DNA of 13,200 nt. It comes from Candidatus Cloacimonadota bacterium (GTDB taxonomy: Bacteria; Cloacimonadota; Cloacimonadia; Cloacimonadales; WRIO01). A model generated the notes under the pieces. The model saw nothing but the letters and a program-made list of their open reading frames with translations, was not told where the DNA came from and searched no databases. Numbering within the stretch: the stretch's first letter is position 1; the number at the start of each line of letters is the position of its first letter. The stretch lies in contig JALNXV010000060.1 in assembly GCA_023230175.1 (NCBI GenBank), positions 1-13,200 on the forward strand. Direction: 5' to 3'. This document shows positions 7,133 to 12,302 of this stretch, one piece after another. Position numbers and translations under genes: made by a program.

Positions 7133-8929
7133 TTAGTTGAATAAACTCAAGCTTAACATTAACTCATCATAATGTTTATTTTTATCAAAAGCTCTAGCAA
7201 ATCCAAAAGACAAACTTGATTTAAGTTGAGATAATAAAATAAAGTTAATATCAGTTTGTACTCCTATATTATAATATCTGTTATCTTCTTTATTATCCTT
7301 TAATCCCGATTGAAGTACTCCGGCAAATAAAGAGGTTTGTATATGTTTAGGTATTAATTGCAAGATATTGAACTTCAATTGATGAATAGCAGGGAGATTG
7401 AGTTCTATTTGTCCTTTGAAAAAGTCATTAGCAGATATTTCATTGATATCTATACCTGCGAATGATGATAATGTCCTATATTGTTTGGTGCTTTTATTAT
7501 CAACATAGTTATTTCTAAAGCTTCCAAAGTAATAATAAGCATAAGGTGAGCTTTTGTCTCCAAATGCCTTTCCTGTATATGTACGAAGCCAGATATGCAT
7601 ATTTTTAACAGGAGTAGTAAAACCAAAGTCAGCCTTTAAATATGCTTTTGAAAACTTTTTTTCTTCTATCAAGTCAAGTCCAGTATATAAGTTAAACACA
7701 TAGCCATACTCGGGTTCGATGGCTCCAAGAGTTCTTTTTGCATTACTTAAAGTAATTAGGTTATCAGCACTGTATATTCCGTCTTGTTTTGATTTTACAT
7801 TTTGTGTAACTTCGTCACTGTTAAAGGTAGCATAGAGTCCCGGCATAGTATTAAAGGTAATTGTTTCATCATTAAAGAGGTTTTTGCTATGTGTAACTTC
7901 AAATCTTGTTCCTTTTCTGGATTGTTTCTGTGGACCAAACAGGTCATAGAAGTTTGAGTAGTTATGTTTAAATCCAAAATTCCAAGAGAAATATCTGATA
8001 TCTGTTTTGATATGGATTTTTTCATTTTCATCTAAAGAAGTAGTTGGTGAATAAGATATTTCTGAGTCAATGCTTAAAAGGTTAGTTTTATCAACAAAGA
8101 ATGCCCTGACTCCGTAAGCCGTATAATCTTTATAACCTGTTACAATCGGATGCCAAAAAGACAAGTTTATGTTTTTAAGAAAACTATATGGCTTTCTCAT
8201 TGATTGATAATCTTTAAAGCTGTATTCAGTTTCACTTTTTACAGTCCAGTCTTTAACCTGTGGATGTTTATCAACAATTTCTTGTCCTAAAAATTTTATT
8301 GCCTTTACCTTAGTATCATTATGTGGAGAAACTTTTACCGGTCTAAAACCATACACAGATCTGTATTCAATAGCAATTAATGAATCTCTTGAAACAACCA
8401 AAGGCTTAAACAAACCGTTTTTTGTGTTTGTGATAATATTGGTTGTTTCATCAGTTAGGTTATGTTCAAAAATATTACTTACACCGGTATAATATGAACT
8501 TCCATAAATATAATTTCCATCTCTTGAAAAAATAAAACTATTTGGGGCTGATTCACCAAAATCTATAGGTTCAGTGTATGAAAAATCTTTATTATCTATT
8601 TTATCGAAATCGTAAATGACTATATGGTTGTTACCGCTAAGATTGGTTTTGATTGCCATTAACTTAGTACCATCAGGACTTATATCTAAGTCATAAACAT
8701 CCTCACCATAAGGGAATACGTGTATTGCTGTCCAGTCGGTATAAGGTTCTTCAAGTTTGATAAGGGTACAAATCCCATTATTGTGCCTGATGCCCCAAAG
8801 AGTTTTATTTTTTTGATTATAAGCAAAATTCCCTGCTCTAAGGTTTTTTATCAGGAGAGTCTTTTTATTGTTATTTATATCATATTGCCATAAATCTCTG
8901 AATTTCCAATTGTCTGTAGTATAGAACAA
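7133..8929 (-). CDS. C-terminal part of a frameshifted surface protein: TolB-like propeller and predicted outer-membrane beta-barrel
   Basis: This 598-codon open frame is the downstream piece of the gene that begins at 10050. Its first possible start is a TTG at 8929 without a ribosome site. The frame is open further upstream to a TAA at 8983-8981 and reads sensibly there (LLAFNPIDKT), so I do not think it is an independent gene. The first ~200 residues resemble WD40/TolB-type propeller blades: short strands with repeats such as LDISPDGTKL and FIFSRDGNYIYGSSY. The last ~350 residues alternate polar and hydrophobic/aromatic residues with short turns and end in strand-like SLSLFN, as in an outer-membrane barrel. 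Together with the N-terminal part it would be a protease anchored in, or secreted through, the outer membrane. The barrel assignment comes from residue pattern only. Confidence 0.72.
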   Translation of the reverse strand: MFYTTDNWKFRDLWQYDINNNKKTLLIKNLRAGNFAYNQKNKTLWGIRHNNGICTLIKLEEPYTDWTAIHVFPYGEDVYDLDISPDGTKLMAIKTNLSGNNHIVIYDFDKIDNKDFSYTEPIDFGESAPNSFIFSRDGNYIYGSSYYTGVSNIFEHNLTDETTNIITNTKNGLFKPLVVSRDSLIAIEYRSVYGFRPVKVSPHNDTKVKAIKFLGQEIVDKHPQVKDWTVKSETEYSFKDYQSMRKPYSFLKNINLSFWHPIVTGYKDYTAYGVRAFFVDKTNLLSIDSEISYSPTTSLDENEKIHIKTDIRYFSWNFGFKHNYSNFYDLFGPQKQSRKGTRFEVTHSKNLFNDETITFNTMPGLYATFNSDEVTQNVKSKQDGIYSADNLITLSNAKRTLGAIEPEYGYVFNLYTGLDLIEEKKFSKAYLKADFGFTTPVKNMHIWLRTYTGKAFGDKSSPYAYYYFGSFRNNYVDNKSTKQYRTLSSFAGIDINEISANDFFKGQIELNLPAIHQLKFNILQLIPKHIQTSLFAGVLQSGLKDNKEDNRYYNIGVQTDINFILLSQLKSSLSFGFARAFDKNKHYDELMLSLSLFN

Positions 8930-8952
8930 AGTTTTGTCAATTGGGTTAAAGG

Positions 8953-8983
8953 CTAATAAGTAACAGTATAATTTGCAGCATTA
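8953..8983 (-). other. Apparent frameshift site (one missing base) in the surface metalloprotease gene
   Basis: The upstream frame ends at TAG (8955-8953) after ...NAANYTVTY. The downstream frame is open from just after a TAA at 8983-8981. The frame change must lie between these points. One extra base in ACTTATTAGCC, for example giving ACT TCA TTA GCC, would read TVTSLAFNPIDKTLFY, a natural propeller blade sequence. No slippery heptamer of the X-XXY-YYZ type is visible, which speaks against programmed -1 frameshifting. It may be a real mutation or a sequencing/assembly error. Confidence 0.75.
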
Positions 8984-10050
8984 GAAATATTTGTAAGTCT
9001 TTTTACATTACCCTGCAAATCAAAACTGATTAGTTGTGGTTTACCATTATAAGGCTTATATCCTGTATAGATAAGATGGCTTTCATCATCATAAAACATT
9101 TTTGAAAAAGAGCCGTTAAGCTTGTCTGATATCTGAGTTGAGTTAGTTAATTTATTGCTTGAAACTATGTCTAAATTATTTCTTTGCCATTCTCTTTCGT
9201 ATTTTATCCAGTTATTCCAAACTTTAACTAAGTCATCATCAAAAGTATATTTAAATGCAGATTCAAAATTAGATTTCTGTGACTTATTTATATTATACCA
9301 TTCGATAACTTTTTCAGGTGAGTAGGTAACAGCAAGATAACTAACAAAACGAGTTCCATAGATATATGATATACCTCCCATAGAAAAATCAATAGCAGTA
9401 CCTTCTGCTTCTAAGTCAAATGGGGTAAAAATCTTGTTATCATCATTTACTATAGCCCTAAAGACCATTTCATCATAAGCCCCGAGAGATCTGCCAATTC
9501 CGTGATTTTGCCAGGTTTCAATAAACACAGCTATACCTTCGTGATACCATCGCGGAGAAAGAAATCTTGGCACAGTCAGATAGGCATAAAGAATGGTTTC
9601 CGGATGATTTTTATCTGTAGTAGGTTTGCCTAAAAAGAGTTTTCGATTAAATTTTAATGTCTTATTTGACTGATCCATAGCAATTATATGAGTAAGTTCA
9701 TGCGTTGTCAGCATTTGTACTCTCTCAGTTTGAGGTAATATATCAAAGGCATTGATAGATGGTGCAAGACTTAACATTACATAATTCTGAGGTAAGCCGG
9801 TAGCTCCTCCATTTCCATAATCAGAAAAGTCATTAATAAAATAAACAGGCTTTTCATTTGGTATATAATTCCAGAAACCCTTGTCAAACTCCCAAGTTTT
9901 ATGGTGAGTGTTAAGAATATGTGGAATTATAAAATCATGCAAATTACTATAGTAAACAAGATTAATGTCTTCTGTTTCAATTTGCATAAGAGGTATTGCT
10001 GATAAACTAACAAAGATTAAGAAGAATATGTATATAATTGATTTTTTCAT
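8953..10050 (-). CDS. N-terminal part of a frameshifted surface protein: secreted peptidase MA-like (gluzincin) metalloprotease
   Basis: The 365-residue product has a signal peptide (MKKS then a hydrophobic stretch to about residue 20). It then has a zinc metalloprotease domain with HELTH at 117-121 (His117 and His121 as zinc ligands, Glu118 catalytic) and WYHEGIAVFIE at 168-178, where Glu171 would be the third ligand. This HExxH...EGxA arrangement is that of peptidase MA/gluzincin proteins. A further family-like block is GGISYIYGTRFVSYL. From about residue 320 the chain changes to propeller-like blades (LIYTGYKPYNGKPQLISFDL) and then stops abruptly at TAG within a blade. The ATG is supported by AAAGGTG five bases upstream (near 10056-10062). 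The whole gene, repaired, would give about 972 residues. If the frameshift is real, this piece would keep the protease domain but lose the barrel. Confidence 0.85.
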   Translation of the reverse strand: MKKSIIYIFFLIFVSLSAIPLMQIETEDINLVYYSNLHDFIIPHILNTHHKTWEFDKGFWNYIPNEKPVYFINDFSDYGNGGATGLPQNYVMLSLAPSINAFDILPQTERVQMLTTHELTHIIAMDQSNKTLKFNRKLFLGKPTTDKNHPETILYAYLTVPRFLSPRWYHEGIAVFIETWQNHGIGRSLGAYDEMVFRAIVNDDNKIFTPFDLEAEGTAIDFSMGGISYIYGTRFVSYLAVTYSPEKVIEWYNINKSQKSNFESAFKYTFDDDLVKVWNNWIKYEREWQRNNLDIVSSNKLTNSTQISDKLNGSFSKMFYDDESHLIYTGYKPYNGKPQLISFDLQGNVKRLTNISNAANYTVTY

Positions 10051-10075
10051 TGATACACCTTTATAATTAATAAAT

Positions 10076-10101
10076 TACACCGATATAAAGATATCGGTGT
10101 A
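10076..10101 (-). terminator. Hairpin between the unknown membrane protein gene and the metalloprotease gene
   Basis: An 11-bp perfect inverted repeat (arms 10076-10086 and 10091-10101, TACACCGATAT / ATATCGGTGTA) has a four-base loop. It starts 16 bases after the stop of the 10118-11059 gene and ends 25 bases before the metalloprotease ATG. The minus-strand 3' side is AT-rich but lacks a run of T, so it may be a weak intrinsic terminator, an mRNA-stabilising hairpin or an operator. The symmetry would also suit a dimeric DNA-binding protein. Confidence 0.45.
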
Positions 10102-10117
10102 TAAAGAATGGGATTAT

Positions 10118-11059
10118 TTAAAATCCCCCGACAGTATTACTAAAATCTTGATTGCTTATAAAAATAAATTCAAATATATTACTATTTACAATATTTCTTA
10201 TATCAGAGTTAAAAGTTATAACGTCCATAATATCTTGATTCATAGTAATGAAATCAAAAATTTCTTGATTACGACGCATTCCTTCAAAAAATCTACTCAT
10301 AAAATCATTTGAATTTAACAACTCAAGCAAACCCATTTTAGTATCGAAATTGGCCACCAATACAAAAAAACCATTATCTATTGAAGCAAAATTAGTTGAC
10401 CAAAATTTGTTAAAATTATTGTTGTCAGGTGATTGTAAAAAGTTATCCACTTCATTTGCTCTAAAAGAATAAAAATATGCAGCTTTAAAAAGATTATCAA
10501 ATTTTTCATTTTCAGGTAAATTAAAAGAACCAATACTTTTATAAAGTTTCTGTAATTGTTCTAATTGTCCATTTTGTTGTAAGTTTGTTATATAAAAAGC
10601 CTGTTCAGGAGGTAAATTTAAAATCCACATAACAGCATCAAATGCAGTATTCATAAATTCATTAAACTCTTCCTGAGTTTGAACATTTTGTGCTTTTGCT
10701 TCTGCTTCTAAATTTGTATAAACTGCCATAAACTGCTTAACATTAATTGCGAATGCAAACATTTCTAATAATTCTTTGTTTTTAAAAATTGCTAAAAGTT
10801 CAGGGTCTTTAGAAATATTTTGCCATTCAGCGGATTGAAAAAACATATTTACTTCATTTTCGTCTAATTCGATTTTGCCTGTTTCTGCGTTTCTGTAGCG
10901 TTCAGCTCTTTCTGCTCCACCGATTGAACCTACAGTTAATATTGATTCAGGTGGCGGATATATTCCGGTAACGTATAATAAACCACCTATCAATATTATT
11001 ATTAGCAAAGATAACATAATTACCTTTGATTTGATTATTCCTTTTTGATTGTCTAACAT
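10118..11059 (-). CDS. Membrane-anchored protein of unknown family, paralog of the gene at the right edge
   Basis: I do not recognise the family. From the chosen ATG the product has 313 residues: a charged N-terminus, one transmembrane helix at about 13-31, a PPPES linker, the motif IGGAERAERYRN (46-57), then a helical, Asn/Gln/Phe-rich domain. The C-terminus carries decapeptide-like repeats starting at Asn254, Asn264 and Asn274: NQEIFDFITM, NQDIMDVITF, NSDIRNIVNS. A last NQDF is at 293-296. The single helix predicts an inner-membrane anchor with the rest in the periplasm or cytoplasm, and orientation is uncertain. The ATG at 11059 is preceded by GGAGG four bases away. The longer frame begins with a TTG at 11113 that is the -35 box of a good promoter, so that start is rejected. 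Residues 46-86 are very close to the paralog, including an identical FFQSAEWQNISKDP. Confidence 0.8.
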   Translation of the reverse strand: MLDNQKGIIKSKVIMLSLLIIILIGGLLYVTGIYPPPESILTVGSIGGAERAERYRNAETGKIELDENEVNMFFQSAEWQNISKDPELLAIFKNKELLEMFAFAINVKQFMAVYTNLEAEAKAQNVQTQEEFNEFMNTAFDAVMWILNLPPEQAFYITNLQQNGQLEQLQKLYKSIGSFNLPENEKFDNLFKAAYFYSFRANEVDNFLQSPDNNNFNKFWSTNFASIDNGFFVLVANFDTKMGLLELLNSNDFMSRFFEGMRRNQEIFDFITMNQDIMDVITFNSDIRNIVNSNIFEFIFISNQDFSNTVGGF

Positions 11060-11063
11060 CTGT

Positions 11064-11068
11064 CCTCC
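11064..11068 (-). promoter_or_regulatory. Ribosome binding site deciding the start of the 10118-11059 gene
   Basis: GGAGG on the minus strand lies four bases before the ATG at 11059. It is one of the strongest sites in the window and argues for this start over the in-frame TTG at 11113. Confidence 0.7.
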
Positions 11069-11084
11069 ATAAGCATTTTTTTGT

Positions 11085-11113
11085 AAAATATCAATAACTA
11101 TTGGAATAGTCAA
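11085..11113 (-). promoter_or_regulatory. Sigma-70-like promoter for the 10118-11059 gene
   Basis: Read on the minus strand, TTGACT (11113-11108) and TATTTT (11090-11085) are separated by exactly 17 bases. Transcription would begin near 11078, giving a leader of about 18 bases that carries the GGAGG site. It lies just downstream of a terminator-like hairpin, so the gene probably has its own transcription unit. Confidence 0.6.
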
Positions 11114-11133
11114 GATTTTTTTGATTAACTAGT

Positions 11134-11157
11134 AAAAAAAAGTCCAAAGGCAGACTT
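11134..11157 (-). terminator. Intrinsic terminator-like hairpin
   Basis: On the minus strand AAGTC (11157-11153) pairs with GACTT (11144-11140) over an eight-base loop and is followed by a T tract down to 11134. The stem is short (five pairs, six with a G-T pair), so it would be a modest terminator. It would end transcripts coming from the lipoprotein gene just before the next promoter. The stem is made from one copy of the 19-bp repeat. The other copy, at 11357-11375, lacks the T tract. Confidence 0.5.
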
Positions 11158-11158
11158 G
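11140..11158. repeat. 19-bp direct repeat, copy 1 (copy 2 at 11357-11375)
   Basis: AAGTCCAAAGGCAGACTTG occurs exactly at 11140-11158 and 11357-11375. The unit is itself partly self-complementary (AAGTC...GACTT). A GAGGATGG follows each copy at different distances, suggesting that a larger block was duplicated and then eroded. Confidence 0.85.
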
Positions 11159-11212
11159 ACTTGCAACGAAGCGAAACGAGTGTGAGTTGAGGATGGCGAT
11201 GTCTAACAACGT

Positions 11213-11250
11213 CTTTGCCCTCAATTCCCTTCTCATTTACTCGACCAAGA
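11213..11250. repeat. 38-bp direct repeat, copy 1
   Basis: This stretch, beginning CTTTGCCCTCAATTCCC and ending CTCGACCAAGA, is repeated exactly at 11286-11323. Start-to-start distance is 73 bases. Bases on both sides differ, so the match is exactly 38 bp. Confidence 0.92.
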
Positions 11251-11285
11251 ATCACTATTTTGTGCAACCTTGATAATTAGATAAG

Positions 11286-11323
11286 CTTTGCCCTCAATTC
11301 CCTTCTCATTTACTCGACCAAGA
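11286..11323. repeat. 38-bp direct repeat, copy 2
   Basis: This is the exact second copy of 11213-11250. Its last eleven bases form the left arm and loop of the palindrome at 11313-11331, which copy 1 cannot form because its following sequence differs. Confidence 0.92.
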
Positions 11324-11331
11324 TGGTCGAG
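11313..11331. repeat. Perfect 8-bp-arm palindrome
   Basis: CTCGACCA and TGGTCGAG flank a three-base AGA. It could form a tight hairpin in RNA or be a protein site. No T tract follows on either strand, so it is not a standard terminator. Confidence 0.75.
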
Positions 11332-11356
11332 CTACGATTTTCGTGATTAGAGAATC

Positions 11357-11375
11357 AAGTCCAAAGGCAGACTTG
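11357..11375. repeat. 19-bp direct repeat, copy 2
   Basis: This is the exact second copy of 11140-11158. With one more flanking C it forms the inverted repeat CAAGTC...GACTTG (11356-11375) with an eight-base loop. Confidence 0.85.
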
Positions 11376-11392
11376 TCGAGGATGGTTATTTT

Positions 11393-11422
11393 GCCACGAA
11401 TGACACAAATATCAACACGAAA
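11393..11422. repeat. Short degenerate CGTG-type intergenic repeat
   Basis: On the minus strand three similar ~9-10-base units follow each other: TTCGTGTTGA, TTTGTGTCA, TTCGTGGC. From memory, strings of this kind recur between genes in several uncultured and FCB-group genomes. I cannot confirm that here. Confidence 0.4.
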
Positions 11423-11471
11423 TAATTCTCTTTAGTCACTGTAATTAAAAAATGAGTTTAAGTAAAGTTAA

Positions 11472-12251
11472 CTAATACTCAGGTGCTGCCGAAACCTTAT
11501 TCATTTCAAATGTAACAGTTATGTTATTTTCCCTTAAGCCTGTCCATTGCATTTTATCTTCTTTTATGTTAAAGTTCCAACATTCAAAAGTTCTACCTAT
11601 ATCACCAGTTAACAAGTCATTTGAATAGTTACTTGCCATAAATTGACCATACAGAAAATAATATCCGTTATTATTTGCTTTTTTTACCCAGGTATTATTA
11701 TCATCTTGATAGTAAAAGTCAAAACTGCCATCATCAAAATATTCCCAGTAAAAATATAAATTATCATCATTGGAATTGTGTCCATACCATACCCCGATAA
11801 AATCATTTCTAAAGTCTTTGTTTACTTTTTTAAAAGAATATATTTTATTGTCCGGAGCTTCCTTGCCATTTACTAAGAATTTTGACACTGAAAAGGTTAA
11901 GTTGTCATCATCAAGAGATATGACTTTAAAATCCATTTGCATTGAGTTATCTAATGCATCAGTTCCTGCAATGCTTATGATATCGTCTTCGATAGTATAA
12001 GTATAATCACTGCTTTCAATCCAGCTTTTATTATTTTCTTCAAGTGTAAATCCTATGGCGTACATTTGAATATTGTTAGGTTTAAGTTCCATTACAAAGG
12101 TTTCATCTGTTAAGATAGGTTGTTCATTAACCATAGTATTTATCCATTTAGCTTGTAAAAGCTTGGTATAATCTTTGTTTTTACTTGTTTTACATGCAGA
12201 CAAGAGTACAAATATTAAGCCTATGCAAATAAGAATTTTTGTTTTTTTCAT
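11472..12251 (-). CDS. Lipoprotein with two lipocalin-like halves
   Basis: The 259-residue product begins MKKTKILICIGLIFVLLSAC, a type II signal peptide with lipobox LSAC and the lipidated Cys20. The following residue is Lys, not Asp, so outer-membrane sorting is expected by the enterobacterial rule. The mature part seems to be two related beta-rich halves, about 31-125 and 127-254. Each starts with a W-containing strand (AKWINTM, GVWYGHNS) and ends in a YSFKK- or FEMNK-like strand, as in lipocalin-like lipoproteins. The Asp/Asn-rich turns are conspicuous. No enzymatic motif is seen. The ATG at 12251 is preceded by AGGAG four bases away. A start nine codons upstream would add MPIFIKRRK and bypass that site. 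The gene lies 51 bases after the right paralog's stop, probably in one transcript. Confidence 0.83.
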   Translation of the reverse strand: MKKTKILICIGLIFVLLSACKTSKNKDYTKLLQAKWINTMVNEQPILTDETFVMELKPNNIQMYAIGFTLEENNKSWIESSDYTYTIEDDIISIAGTDALDNSMQMDFKVISLDDDNLTFSVSKFLVNGKEAPDNKIYSFKKVNKDFRNDFIGVWYGHNSNDDNLYFYWEYFDDGSFDFYYQDDNNTWVKKANNNGYYFLYGQFMASNYSNDLLTGDIGRTFECWNFNIKEDKMQWTGLRENNITVTFEMNKVSAAPEY

Positions 12252-12255
12252 TTTT

Positions 12256-12260
12256 CTCCT
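12256..12260 (-). promoter_or_regulatory. Ribosome binding site deciding the lipoprotein start
   Basis: AGGAG on the minus strand lies four bases before the ATG at 12251. It supports the start that gives a canonical lipoprotein signal peptide over the upstream ATG at 12278. Confidence 0.65.
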
Positions 12261-12302
12261 CTTTATAAAAATCGGCATCCGGTTGATGTTTGTAAGTTGA
12301 AA

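Larger units (their letters stand above)
11114..11471. other. Non-coding, repeat-bearing spacer between the lipoprotein and the left paralog
   Basis: No convincing gene lies here. The stretch holds two exact direct repeats (38 bp and 19 bp, two copies each), a short perfect palindrome, a short degenerate CGTG-type repeat and a T-tailed hairpin. It is visibly richer in G+C than its surroundings and has a mosaic look. Nothing resembles a transposase, terminal inverted repeats of an insertion sequence, or a tRNA. Confidence 0.7.

Noticed and set aside
8920..8984. Programmed -1 ribosomal frameshift to make the full metalloprotease protein
   Set aside because: No X-XXY-YYZ slippery heptamer or clear downstream structure was seen; a simple one-base deletion explains the reading better.
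11060..11113. N-terminal extension of the left paralog from TTG at 11113
   Set aside because: The TTG coincides with the -35 box of a good promoter, and an ATG with GGAGG lies downstream at 11059.
11129..11236. A 35-residue minus-strand ORF (MRRELRAKTLL...) starting inside copy 1 of the 38-bp repeat
   Set aside because: No ribosome site, start codon inside the duplicated element, frame running through the terminator-like hairpin; probably a chance reading of repeat DNA.
11213..11323. CRISPR array
   Set aside because: Only two copies of the repeat, a single 35-base spacer, no cas genes, and other repeats nested around it.
11114..11471. Insertion sequence or phage attachment site
   Set aside because: No transposase or integrase remnant, no long terminal inverted repeats and no tRNA gene next to it.
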